A stretch of 42,519 nucleotides of DNA from Pontiellaceae bacterium B12219 (GTDB taxonomy: Bacteria; Verrucomicrobiota; Kiritimatiellia; Kiritimatiellales; Pontiellaceae), in NCBI GenBank assembly GCA_029432795.1, contig JARNMJ010000037.1:1-42519 (forward strand), written 5' to 3'. Positions 16,858 to 24,795 of the stretch are shown here, piece by piece. How positions within the stretch are numbered: the first letter of the stretch is position 1; every line of letters starts with the position of its first letter. A model generated the notes under the pieces. That model was not told where the DNA came from. It made no database searches and saw only the letters and a program-made list of their open reading frames with translations. Both the position numbers and the translations under genes were made by a program.

Positions 16858-17469
16858 TTACGGGTGATCCTGAGTGGATTGTGGTTCAACTTTATCGACC
16901 GGCGTTGTCACGATAGGGTCCACCTGCTGGTTGGGAATGTTTGCGCATGTTGTAGTCTGGGGATGTTCAGTTAGTGTGGTGGTAATTTTTTCCAAAGAGG
17001 CCGAGTGCTTAGGGAGATCTTCAGGCTTTGTATTTGGTACTGGTGTTAAATTCAAAATTCCAAACAAAGTTAGAGAAACAATGGCTGAGACAAAAACCCA
17101 TGGAGTAATTTGACCACATATTCGGTATTTATTAGGTATTGAAACGGAGCCTGCTCCTTTGTCCATTCCGCTTTTTACTGCGTTAAGACAATCTTGTGCT
17201 GTGTGAAATAGAAGAATGTGCTGACCTTGCAAAGCGAATAGTGACAGGACGATTGAAGCTGCAAATAGAAACCAAGATATTTGCAATATGATTGAGGCCT
17301 GCGGGATGCCTGGTGCAATTTGATTTCGTAAACCGATTAGAATTGTCAAGCTACCAACGGATAAGGTCAAAATTTGTTTTATCCACGTAAAATATGCCAA
17401 AGTACCCTCGTCAATTAACTGACTGTATTGGATTAGGGCACTTTCTGAAATTGGTGTGTTTTCATTCAT
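16858..17469 (-). CDS. three-pass membrane protein of unknown function
   Basis: The 203-residue product has membrane segments at ILTLSVGSLTILIGL, ASIILQISWFLFAASIVLSLFAL and ITPWVFVSAIVSLTLFGILNL, then a Thr/Pro/Gln-rich tail. No catalytic motif is visible and I do not recognise the family. The base composition is clearly more A/T-rich than its neighbours and the ribosome-binding site is weak, which suggests horizontal acquisition. It is flanked by repeat-rich DNA upstream. The start at 17469 is chosen because the first membrane segment is then about 30 residues in; the frame extends to 17565. Confidence 0.65.
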   Translation of the reverse strand: MNENTPISESALIQYSQLIDEGTLAYFTWIKQILTLSVGSLTILIGLRNQIAPGIPQASIILQISWFLFAASIVLSLFALQGQHILLFHTAQDCLNAVKSGMDKGAGSVSIPNKYRICGQITPWVFVSAIVSLTLFGILNLTPVPNTKPEDLPKHSASLEKITTTLTEHPQTTTCANIPNQQVDPIVTTPVDKVEPQSTQDHP

Positions 17470-17644
17470 ATTTTGTTTTCCCAACATATTATTGATCAGC
17501 AAAATTGCCTGATATCCGAATATTGAAGGGGTAAGCGGGCAAGCCTGCCTGTTCCCAATCTTCAATATTGGTATCCTTTATATTGGAAAGACATAGTGGT
17601 TTCGAGGGATTCTTATGGCAAGTAAATAGAAGGGCATTAGCTTT

Positions 17645-17834
17645 TTCCAATGATTGGAACGATGGCGCTTCATTCTATGCCCAATCCGACGCTTTCATTT
17701 TGCCGCGTTGCAGGTGTAGAGACCGCTTACCCGAAGCATGAGGGAAGCGGTGGCGTCGCAGATAAGCCGGCTGCGGAGATCTTCGTTTCCTTCGTTCCTC
17801 AGGTAAACGAACGCTACACGGAAGGGGATTCATG
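17645..17834 (+). repeat. 190-base direct repeat, copy A
   Basis: It begins with the palindrome TTCCAATGATTGGAA and ends GGGGATTCATG. It matches copy B (18094-18280) along its whole length with scattered substitutions and short indels. It includes CGTTTCC..GGTAAACG, a hairpin that also occurs at 20759-20789. Confidence 0.85.
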
Positions 17835-17897
17835 CTCGCTATTCAGTCCAAAATATCATCAATCAACGCTGACGCTTTTAAGGAAGAGTCATCCGAC

Positions 17898-17912
17898 TTC
17901 CAATGATTGGAA
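17898..17912. repeat. TTCCA-N5-TGGAA palindrome
   Basis: An exact TTCCAATGATTGGAA between the two direct repeats, just outside the nested inverted-repeat element. Confidence 0.85.
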
Positions 17913-17921
17913 AATAAACCT

Positions 17922-18061
17922 CCCCGCTACAAGCAGACGGGGTATCCTTTTTTCTTGTAGGGCGGAAACGGTTGACGAAGGAGACCTTGCCGCCGCTCGG
18001 CTGGAAGGCATCGTGCCTCAGCCATTCCATCCCTACAAATTACACGCTGCAAGTAGCGGGG
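17922..18061. repeat. nested inverted-repeat element with TTGTAGGG core (copy 2)
   Basis: The outer arms CCCCGCTACAAGCAG (17922-17936) and CTGCAAGTAGCGGGG (18047-18061) pair at 13 of 15 positions. Inside, 17955-18038 starts TTGTAGGG and ends CCCTACAA and is a reverse-strand relative of the repeat at 73-177. No coding potential is seen. Confidence 0.65.
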
Positions 18062-18093
18062 TATTAAACCCTCGGCTTCGCAAAAAACAGCTT

Positions 18094-18280
18094 TTCCAAT
18101 GATTGGAACGATAGCGATTCGTTCTACGTCCAATCCGATGCTTTCATTTGCCGCGTTGCAGGTGTAGAGACCGCTTACCCGAAATGAGGGAAGCGGTGGC
18201 GCCGCAGAGATACCGGCCGCCGGGATCCACGTTTCCTTCGTTCCTCAGGTAAACGAACGCTACACGAAAGGGGATTCATG
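18094..18280 (+). repeat. 190-base direct repeat, copy B
   Basis: It begins with TTCCAATGATTGGAA and ends GGGGATTCATG exactly one base before the TGTAAGG promoter box of the DUF547 gene. Copy A has no such box after it. Confidence 0.85.
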
Positions 18281-18308
18281 TGTAAGGATTCCGCAACACG
18301 CCCGACTA
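18281..18308 (+). promoter_or_regulatory. ECF-type promoter, site 2 (DUF547 gene)
   Basis: TGTAAGG (18281-18287), 15-base spacer, CGACTA (18303-18308), 46 bases before the ATG. The surrounding bases TTCAT..TGTAAGGATT..CCCGACTACTGG are also shared with site 3. Confidence 0.75.
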
Positions 18309-18354
18309 CTGGATGTCGGGCGGTGAGCGTTCGAATGCATGAAGGAGAGAATCC

Positions 18355-19053
18355 ATGAAAAAACTCATTTTATTTGCAATCGCCCTCGGGGCCGGACTGG
18401 TGGCATCCGCGCAGGATTTCGATGCCTTGCTTAAACAGCATGTGGTGAACGGGCGCGTGGATTACGCGGCATTGAAGGCCAACCCGATTCCATTAAGAAC
18501 CTATCTCGATCTGGCGGGCGCGGTTTCGGAAACCGAGTTCAATTCGTGGGACGAAACGAAGCAGTTAGCCTTTTTGATCAATCTCTATAACGCCGCAACG
18601 CTCCAGCTGATCGTCGATCATTATCCGGTGAAGAGCATTAAGGATATCGGCAGCTTTTTCAAAGGCCCGTGGGATCAACCGGCCGTTCCACTGTTTGGAA
18701 AAACCATTACGCTCAACACGCTGGAGCATAAAATTATTCGCCCGAACTATCACGATCCGCGCGTTCACATGGCGCTGGTTTGTGCCGCCAAAGGCTGCCC
18801 CGTTCTCCGTGGTGAGGCTTATGTCGCGGATCAATTGGATGCTCAGCTCGACGACCAGTCGCGGCAATATCTCGCCACTCCGGCGGGGCTGGTGATCGAT
18901 CGTAAAAAAGGCACGGCGTCCATCTCCGCGATTTTTAAATGGTACGGCGATGACTTTGAATCCGTTCCGGCTTTCATCGAGAAATTCAGTGGAGAACGTA
19001 TTGGGGGGTTGAAGATTAAATACCTTTCCTACGACTGGTCGCTGAATAAATAA
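18355..19053 (+). CDS. secreted DUF547 protein
   Basis: The 232-residue product has a signal peptide (MKKLILFAIALGAGLVASAQ) and a full DUF547 domain: WDETKQLAFLINLYNAATLQLIVDHYPVKSI, LNTLEHKIIRPNYHDPRVHMALVCAAKGCP and AIFKWYGDDF. The conserved N-x-Y-N, E-H and C-A-x-x-C-P residues suggest a cysteine-histidine active site, but no activity is established for the family. It is first in a set of predicted sigma-controlled genes and often co-occurs with TVP38 and MerA-like proteins. The start follows AAGGAGAG. Confidence 0.92.
   Translation: MKKLILFAIALGAGLVASAQDFDALLKQHVVNGRVDYAALKANPIPLRTYLDLAGAVSETEFNSWDETKQLAFLINLYNAATLQLIVDHYPVKSIKDIGSFFKGPWDQPAVPLFGKTITLNTLEHKIIRPNYHDPRVHMALVCAAKGCPVLRGEAYVADQLDAQLDDQSRQYLATPAGLVIDRKKGTASISAIFKWYGDDFESVPAFIEKFSGERIGGLKIKYLSYDWSLNK
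18686..18700. repeat. TTCCA-N5-TGGAA palindrome
   Basis: An exact copy (N5 = CTGTT) inside the DUF547 gene, read as V-P-L-F-G-K. Confidence 0.85.
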
Positions 19054-19156
19054 GAGCTGAAATAGGCCGGGAGATAAGCAGTAGATATCTCTTTGGGCTT
19101 ACTCGGTTCCATGTCATCCTTTCCTCAAACCAAATCAATGTTGAGGGAGTGTGGGA

Positions 19157-19972
19157 ATGGCCGATTTTTTCATGCAGTTCCATCCGGTAGTCCAGGCGCT
19201 GATTGCTACGCTTTTCACCTGGGGCGTCACTGCACTGGGTGCGGCACTGGTTTTTATGCCGGGTATGGTGAAGCCGAAATTCATGGATTGTATGCTGGGT
19301 TTTGCCGCCGGCGTAATGATTGCCGCGAGTTTCTGGTCACTGCTTGCGCCGGGCATCCAGATGGCGGAAAATTTGGGGCATACGCCCTGGCTCACGGCTG
19401 TCGTTGGTTTCATGGGCGGTGGCATTTTCATGCGGCTGACCGATAAGTTTTTACCGCATCTGCATCCGGGACTTTCGATAGAAAAGAGCGAAGGGGTGAA
19501 GACCTCCTGGCAACGCAGCACGCTGCTGGTGCTGGCAATCACATTGCATAATATTCCGGAAGGGCTCGCGGTGGGGGTGGCTTTTGGCGCGGTTGCGGCA
19601 GGACTGCCTTCCGCCACAATCGGCGGGGCAATTGCGCTGGCTATCGGGATCGGCATTCAGAATTTTCCCGAAGGTACGGCAGTGGCTATGCCACTGCGGC
19701 GTGAAGGCATGAGCAAATGGAAAAGTTTCATGTATGGACAGGCTTCCGGAATTGTGGAGCCCATTGCCGGCGTCATCGGTGCGGCATTTGTGATGAACAT
19801 GCAGAATATTCTGCCCTATGCGCTGTGCTTTGCCGCCGGCGCAATGATTTTTGTGGTGGTGGAAGAACTCATTCCTGAATCGCAGCGAAACGAAAAGAAC
19901 ATTGATATTGTCACCATGTCGACGATGGCCGGCTTTTCGGTAATGATGATTCTGGATGTCGCGCTGGGATAG
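19157..19972 (+). CDS. ZIP-family divalent metal transporter
   Basis: The 271-residue inner-membrane protein has about eight hydrophobic segments and the ZIP metal-site helices: [19 protein letters not shown] (TM4, H-N-x-P-E-G) and [18 protein letters not shown] (TM5), with VVEELIPES near the end. It belongs to the GufA/ZupT-like branch and should import zinc or other divalent cations. It has no sigma-type promoter of its own, so it is probably read through from the DUF547 gene. ATG 19157 is preferred over GTG 19151 on Shine-Dalgarno spacing. Confidence 0.93.
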   Translation: MADFFMQFHPVVQALIATLFTWGVTALGAALVFMPGMVKPKFMDCMLGFAAGVMIAASFWSLLAPGIQMAENLGHTPWLTAVVGFMGGGIFMRLTDKFLPHLHPGLSIEKSEGVKTSWQRSTLLVLAITLHNIPEGLAVGVAFGAVAAGLPSATIGGAIALAIGIGIQNFPEGTAVAMPLRREGMSKWKSFMYGQASGIVEPIAGVIGAAFVMNMQNILPYALCFAAGAMIFVVVEELIPESQRNEKNIDIVTMSTMAGFSVMMILDVALG

Positions 19973-19984
19973 GTGCTTTCATTC

Positions 19985-20012
19985 TGTAAGGTTTGATTCC
20001 CTCTCCCGACTA
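19985..20012 (+). promoter_or_regulatory. ECF-type promoter, site 3 (TVP38 gene)
   Basis: TGTAAGG (19985-19991), 15-base spacer, CGACTA (20007-20012), 18 bases before the ATG. The following GGTGGAGG serves as ribosome-binding site. Confidence 0.75.
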
Positions 20013-20030
20013 CTGGGTGGAGGCTATAAA

Positions 20031-20741
20031 ATGAAAAATTTAAAATGGATCAAACCCCTGTTGATCATCGTAATCGTTGGGACTGTGCTGGTGGTCGGCG
20101 GAAAACAGCTGAATCTGCAGGAACACATAAACAATGCATTGGTATGGATTAAGGAGCTGGGTCCAACCGGGATGGGTGTATTTGCTCTGTTGTATATTGT
20201 GGCCTGCGTCTTCTTCATTCCGGGTTCCCTGCTCACGTTGGGGGCCGGAACGATTTACGGGGTGGTGACCGGTTCCATTCTGGTTTCAATTTCATCGGTG
20301 TTGGGAGCAACCACGGCTTTTCTCGTCGGGCGTTATTTTGCGCGCGGCTTTATTTCTAAAAAGATCGAGGGCAATGCCCGCTTCAGTGCAATCGACAATG
20401 CCGTGGCGGCCGAAGGGTGGAAGATTGTCGGGCTCACACGTTTATCACCGGTTTTCTCGTTCAACCTGCTGAACTATGCGTACGGGCTGACCCGGGTTTC
20501 CCTGAAGGAATATGTCCTCGCCTCATGGATCGGTATGCTGCCCGGAACGGTCATGTATGTGTATATCGGCTCGCTGGCCGGTGATCTCGCCAGTTTGGGG
20601 GCTGAAACGGCCCAGGCACCGTCCGGAGCCCGGTGGATCATCAATATTGTCGCCTTCCTCGCGACGGTTCTCGTGACGGTTTACGTCACGAAGATTGCAA
20701 AGAAAGCCTTGGGAGCGCGCATTACCGACGGGGGAGAATAG
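20031..20741 (+). CDS. TVP38/TMEM64 (VTT-domain) membrane protein
   Basis: The 236-residue protein has about six hydrophobic segments and VTT/SNARE-associated motifs: FALLYIVACVFFIPGSLLTLGAGTIYG, ATTAFLVGRYFAR, LTRLSPVFSFNLLNYAYGLTRV and SWIGMLPGTVMYVYIG. The family is linked to lipid movement or small-solute transport in the inner membrane. Neighbouring MerA-like flavoprotein genes are frequent in other bacteria, sometimes as fusions. It has its own predicted sigma-type promoter. Confidence 0.93.
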   Translation: MKNLKWIKPLLIIVIVGTVLVVGGKQLNLQEHINNALVWIKELGPTGMGVFALLYIVACVFFIPGSLLTLGAGTIYGVVTGSILVSISSVLGATTAFLVGRYFARGFISKKIEGNARFSAIDNAVAAEGWKIVGLTRLSPVFSFNLLNYAYGLTRVSLKEYVLASWIGMLPGTVMYVYIGSLAGDLASLGAETAQAPSGARWIINIVAFLATVLVTVYVTKIAKKALGARITDGGE

Positions 20742-20758
20742 AACGTATGTATCGGGCA

Positions 20759-20789
20759 ACGTTTCCTTCGTTCCTCAGGTAAACGTTCT
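20759..20789 (+). repeat. partial third copy of the CGTTTCC..GGTAAACG hairpin
   Basis: The ~26-base core (CGTTTCC, then CCTCAGGTAAACG) is identical to part of the direct repeats at 17645 and 18094. It forms a small hairpin between the TVP38 and MerA-like genes. Confidence 0.75.
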
Positions 20790-20863
20790 CTATACCGCGA
20801 TAGGAATTCTTCCGGGCGAGCTTCGTCAGTCGGGAGATGCAATTGGAATTTTCAGTCCTTTCA

Positions 20864-20891
20864 TGTAAGGATAGCCACGCTGGCCCGACTA
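20864..20891 (+). promoter_or_regulatory. ECF-type promoter, site 4 (MerA-like gene)
   Basis: TGTAAGG (20864-20870), 15-base spacer, CGACTA (20886-20891), 20 bases before the ATG. Confidence 0.75.
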
Positions 20892-20911
20892 CGTTGTACA
20901 ATGAGAAATTT

Positions 20912-22438
20912 ATGACTGAAGAATGGAACGTACAACCTGCACCGATGGATGAGCACAATCAACGACTGGTCGATAACGTGCATCCCAATGATTGGAAAAA
21001 TCCGACGCCCGACGGCATCTATAACCTCGTCGCGATCGGCGCCGGAACCGCCGGACTGATCTCCGCCATCGGCACGGCCGGGCTTGGCGGAAAAGTGGCG
21101 CTGATTGAGCGGCATCTGATGGGCGGTGACTGCCTGAACGTCGGCTGCGTACCTTCCAAGGCACTGATTGCGCCCTCGCATCTCGCTTCAAAAATGCGTC
21201 GTGCCGCAGCATTTGGTTTGACCGCTTCTGAAACTTCGGCGGCCGATTTTCCGAAAGTGATGGAGCGGCTCCGTAAAATCCGCGCCGACATCAGCGTCAA
21301 CGATTCCGCACAGCGTTACATGGATAAGGGCGTGGATCTGTTTATTGGCGAAGGCAAATTCACCGGCCGCAATACGATTGAAGTGGGAGGTCAGACCATC
21401 AGGTTTAAGAAAGCGGTCATCACCACCGGCGCCCGGGCACTGCACCCCGATATCCAGGGATTGGAAGAAGCGGGATTTCTGACGAACGAAACGGTGTTCA
21501 ATTTGACTGAACGGCCGGATCATTTGGTCGTGCTCGGGGGCGGTCCGATTGGCTGTGAACTGGCGCAGGCTTTCAGGCGGCTGGGCTCGAAGGTCACCAT
21601 TATTGAGCGGTCGCGCTTTCTGCCGCGCGAGGATCCCGAAGCTTCGGCGATTCTGGCGGAATCTTTCAAGCGCGATGGAATTGAAGTGCTGCTGGAATCC
21701 ACGGTGGAAAAAGTTTCGGCCGATGGTGGAATCAAAAAAGTGCATATTGCTCAAAATGGAAAAGCCATCACCCTGGAAGGCGATCAGATCCTGATTGGTA
21801 TGGGCCGGGTTCCGAATGTTGGAAATCTGGGGCTCGAAGAAGCGGGCGTTGAATACGATGCCCGCACCGGAATTACCGTGAATGACAACCTGCGGACCAC
21901 GAATAAAAATATCTTTGCGGCGGGCGATTGCTGTATGCAGTGGAAGTTTACCCACGCCGCCGATGTCGCCGCGCAGATTGTGATCCAGAATGCGCTGTTC
22001 GGAGGGAAGAAAAAACTTTCGGATGTCAACATGTCGTGGTGCACCTATACCGATCCGGAAATCGCCCACGTCGGAATGTATGAACATCAGGCGAAAGAGC
22101 AGGGGATTGAAACCGATGCCTATAAATTTGAGATGGCCGAAAACGATCGGGCGCAGGCCGAAGGCGAAACCGGGGGTTTTGTGAAAGTGATTGTGAAAAA
22201 AGGGACTGATAAAATCCTCGGTGCCACCATTGTTGCCTCACATGCCGGGGAAATGATTAATGAAATCTCCGTTGCAATGGCCGCGAAGATGGGCCTTGGC
22301 AAAATCGGCGGGGTCATCCATCCCTATCCAACCCGGTCCGAAGCGATCAAACGCACCGCCGGCCTCTACAATCAAACCCGCCTCACGCCCACCGTCGCCA
22401 AGCTCATGGAAGGATGGTTAAGATTTCGACGTCGATGA
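20912..22438 (+). CDS. MerA-like FAD-dependent disulfide oxidoreductase
   Basis: The 508-residue protein has an FAD-binding motif (AIGAGTAGLISA), the redox disulfide in GGDCLNVGCVPSK (C74, C79), a NAD(P)H-binding motif (VLGGGPIGCELAQAFRRLG), NIFAAGDCC and the C-terminal HPYPTRSEA. An N-terminal extension of about 35 residues precedes the FAD domain. It lacks the C-terminal vicinal cysteine pair of mercuric reductase, so the substrate is probably another metal, metalloid or thiol. It overlaps the next gene by 4 bases (ATGA). One-mismatch copies of the palindrome lie at 20983, 21452 and 21810. Confidence 0.9.
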   Translation: MTEEWNVQPAPMDEHNQRLVDNVHPNDWKNPTPDGIYNLVAIGAGTAGLISAIGTAGLGGKVALIERHLMGGDCLNVGCVPSKALIAPSHLASKMRRAAAFGLTASETSAADFPKVMERLRKIRADISVNDSAQRYMDKGVDLFIGEGKFTGRNTIEVGGQTIRFKKAVITTGARALHPDIQGLEEAGFLTNETVFNLTERPDHLVVLGGGPIGCELAQAFRRLGSKVTIIERSRFLPREDPEASAILAESFKRDGIEVLLESTVEKVSADGGIKKVHIAQNGKAITLEGDQILIGMGRVPNVGNLGLEEAGVEYDARTGITVNDNLRTTNKNIFAAGDCCMQWKFTHAADVAAQIVIQNALFGGKKKLSDVNMSWCTYTDPEIAHVGMYEHQAKEQGIETDAYKFEMAENDRAQAEGETGGFVKVIVKKGTDKILGATIVASHAGEMINEISVAMAAKMGLGKIGGVIHPYPTRSEAIKRTAGLYNQTRLTPTVAKLMEGWLRFRRR

Positions 22439-23673
22439 AAAACCGACTCATCATTTTTACGCGTTATCCTGTGCCGGGAAAAACAAAGACGCGTCTGATT
22501 CCAAGCCTTGGAAAAGGTGCTGCGGCAGCGCTGCAACGTGAGATGACGGAGCATACGGTTCGGCAGGCCCGCAGCACCGGGGCGGACCTTGAGGTTCGCT
22601 ATACCGGCGGAACGGTGGAGCAGATGCGCGATTGGCTGGGTACTGATCTGATCTATGCGGAGCAGGGCGAGGGCGATCTGGGAGAACGGATGCAGCGCGC
22701 CTGCGAAGATGCTTTTTCCAAGGGTTGGAAGAAAGCGCTCCTCGTTGGTTCGGACTGTCCTTCCAATGATTGGAAGAATCTTACTGAGGCATTTCAAGAG
22801 CTGGACTCCCATGACGTGGTGATCGGCCCGGCAAGTGATGGCGGCTATTATCTGATCGGATTGGGCAGGGCGGTTTCGACGAAACCGCTATTTGAAAACA
22901 TCGACTGGGGCGGGGAACGCGTTTTCGAGCAGACGATGCAGGCGGCATCCGGTTTGTCGGTTCATCAGCTTCCGAAACGGCATGATGTCGATTTGGTCGA
23001 AGATATTCCGCCGAAGATTTCCGTTATTGTTCCAACGCTGAACGAAGAGGGGCACCTTTTCCAAACTCTGGAAAAAGTTCGTGAGGGGTTCGGTGTGGAA
23101 ATTATTGTGGTGGACGGCGGCAGTTCAGATGGCACGCGATCCATCTTTCCGAATGCTCTCGAATGCAAGAACGGGCGGGCCGCCCAGCAGAATCTCGGAG
23201 CGGAAAAAGCGTCCGGTGAGATCCTGTTATTCCTGCATGCCGATACGATCCTGCCTGACGCATGGGATAGGCTGGTGCGGGAAACCCTGGCGGATGAATC
23301 GGTTGCGGTCGGAGCCTTCCGCTTCAAAGTCGGGGAAGCCTTTTGCGGACAAAAATTTATTGAAGACACGGCGAACTGGCGCTCCATTAGGGGCGGGCTT
23401 CCTTACGGGGATCAGGGATTATTTCTGCGAAAAGAGGTCTTCGAAGCGGCCGGCGGATTTCCGTATCTACCCATCATGGAAGACTATGCTTTTGTGCGCA
23501 CGCTTCGTCATTTTGGAACGGTGGTCACGCGGCCGGAGGCGGCGATCACCTCCGGCCGGCGCTGGCAGCAGCACGGCGTTGTGAAAGTAACTCTGGTCAA
23601 TAAGCTGATGATTCTCGGCTATCAACTGGGCATTTCTCCGGAACGGCTGGCGCGGTTTTATCGTGGCAGATAA
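22435..23673 (+). CDS. fused TIGR04282-TIGR04283 glycosyltransferase
   Basis: The 412-residue protein joins two enzymes. Residues 1 to ~190 are DUF2064/TIGR04282-like: LIIFTRYPVPGKTKTRLIP, GSDCPSNDW and GPASDGGYYLIGL. From ~195 it is a family 2 glycosyltransferase of TIGR04283 type: ISVIVPTLNEEGHL, VVDGGSSDGT, LLFLHADTILP (metal-binding H-A-D) and PYGDQGLFLRKEVF. Both families are named as arsenosugar-biosynthesis glycosyltransferases and are usually separate neighbouring genes. ATG 22435 overlaps the MerA-like stop and gives the usual family start; 22414 is possible. Four palindromes lie inside. Confidence 0.9.
   Translation: MKNRLIIFTRYPVPGKTKTRLIPSLGKGAAAALQREMTEHTVRQARSTGADLEVRYTGGTVEQMRDWLGTDLIYAEQGEGDLGERMQRACEDAFSKGWKKALLVGSDCPSNDWKNLTEAFQELDSHDVVIGPASDGGYYLIGLGRAVSTKPLFENIDWGGERVFEQTMQAASGLSVHQLPKRHDVDLVEDIPPKISVIVPTLNEEGHLFQTLEKVREGFGVEIIVVDGGSSDGTRSIFPNALECKNGRAAQQNLGAEKASGEILLFLHADTILPDAWDRLVRETLADESVAVGAFRFKVGEAFCGQKFIEDTANWRSIRGGLPYGDQGLFLRKEVFEAAGGFPYLPIMEDYAFVRTLRHFGTVVTRPEAAITSGRRWQQHGVVKVTLVNKLMILGYQLGISPERLARFYRGR
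22499..23073. repeat. four TTCCA-N5-TGGAA palindromes in the glycosyltransferase gene
   Basis: Exact copies at 22499-22513 (AGCCT), 22716-22730 (AGGGT), 22761-22775 (ATGAT) and 23059-23073 (AACTC). They are read in three different frames: P-S-L-G, S-K-G-W-K, S-N-D-W-K and F-Q-T-L-E. Confidence 0.9.
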
Positions 23674-23694
23674 AAGGGTCGATTCGGCGTTTGG

Positions 23695-24793
23695 CTAGTG
23701 CTTATCCAGAGCGGCCTGCCATTTGATCCAAAGGGATTGCAGTTCTTTGGGATTTTCGAGCCCGATGTCATGTATGGCAGATTTAAACAATCCTTTTTCG
23801 GGATGGCTGAAACCGGGATTTTTTTCGAGAACTTTTGAGGAGAGATCGGCATTTTCGGAGGCCGCTTTGTTTCCGAATAGAAGGTTTTTTCCTTTGATAT
23901 CGATATCGGGCTCACGGCCTTTTTCAGAAGAAAAACCAACGATCCCAGTTTCATTGTCCGCGATAATGTTGTTTTCGATTTTCAGTTTTGCGGTGTCGGC
24001 GATGGCCAGTCCTGCGTAGCCGGAACGGATAATGACGTTATGATCAATTTCCAGCTTTGAGTTGGCAAAGACGTTGATTCCGGTGGCGTTATCGACGATT
24101 AGATTGTTGCTGATTTCGCCGATGGCCGAGCGGTTGCCGATGTAAAATCCACGGTTCTTGTTCCGGATCACAAGATTGGAGTCGGCTTCAATTTCACCGC
24201 CGGTGCATCGGATACCGTGATAGCGCGAGCCGGTGATGATATTGCGAGAGTTCAGCGCTGGACTCGTTTCCAATTGTAATTCCGCAATGCCCCGGATTCA
24301 TGATGATACAGTCTTCAATGTCGCCTTCGGCGCCGTTCCAGAACTGAATTGTATATTCAAAGCCGTTGAACCGGCAGTTGCTGATTTCCACCTCTGGTTT
24401 ATCCTGTGCAGAAACCGCCCCGGGTGATGCGGCTCCGTCGCCCAGTGCGTCGAAGGTGCAGTCTTTAATTTCAACGTCTCCATTTCGGATCAATACAGCG
24501 TAAGGGGTATCGCCCTTCTGCGGTTTGTTTTCCGTTTTGTATTTGATGGTCAACCCTTTGAGCAGCACGGTTTTGTAGGAATCAATCAGGATGGCCGGTT
24601 GGTTGGATTCCACTTCGAGCACTGCGTTTTCACCTGAGAGGGTCAACCCTTGTTTGATGGAGAGCGGGGTTCGATAGGTACCCGCCGGAATGGAAATAAC
24701 GCTGCCTGATTTTGCGGAGTCGATGGCTTCCTGAATATTGAATTCAGCATAGGATGTTGCTGCGCCGAGAAGCGCGAGGCATATGAATTTCAT
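23695..24793 (-). pseudogene. secreted right-handed beta-helix (NosD-like) protein, frameshifted
   Basis: The gene opens at 24793 with a signal peptide (MKFICLALLGAATSYA) and a pectate-lyase-like N-terminus (FNIQEAIDSAKSGSVISIPAGTYRTPLSI). Beta-helix repeats follow (VEISNCRFNGFEYTIQFWNGA, DIEDCIIMNPGHCGITIGNES). Near 24245-24256 the repeat pattern moves to another frame (NIITGSRYHGIRC, NLVIRNKNRGFYIGN, NNLIVDNATGINVFAN) and continues to 23695. Removing one C in GCTGAACTCTCGC would restore one frame of about 365 codons. It is a recent inactivation, a phase-variable site or a base-calling error. Such proteins usually bind or cleave polysaccharides. Confidence 0.75.
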
Positions 24794-24795
24794 GA

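Larger units (their letters stand above)
17470..18354. other. 885-base gene-free, repeat-rich region
   Basis: No convincing gene is seen. It holds a large hairpin (AATATTGAAG 17519-17528 / CTTCAATATT 17560-17569), two direct copies of a ~190-base repeat, three exact TTCCA-N5-TGGAA palindromes, a nested TTGTAGGG element, and at the right end the ECF-type promoter of the DUF547 gene. Confidence 0.7.

Noticed and set aside
17650-18102. A 150-codon open frame in the repeat region
   Set aside because: It runs across direct and inverted repeats and shows no protein-like pattern.
17470-18354. CRISPR array
   Set aside because: The repeats are two long copies and short palindromes with irregular spacing, not regular repeat-spacer units, and no cas genes are present.
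21188-22087. A 299-codon open frame on the minus strand
   Set aside because: It is antisense to the MerA-like gene, whose motifs are complete; the antisense product is low-complexity.
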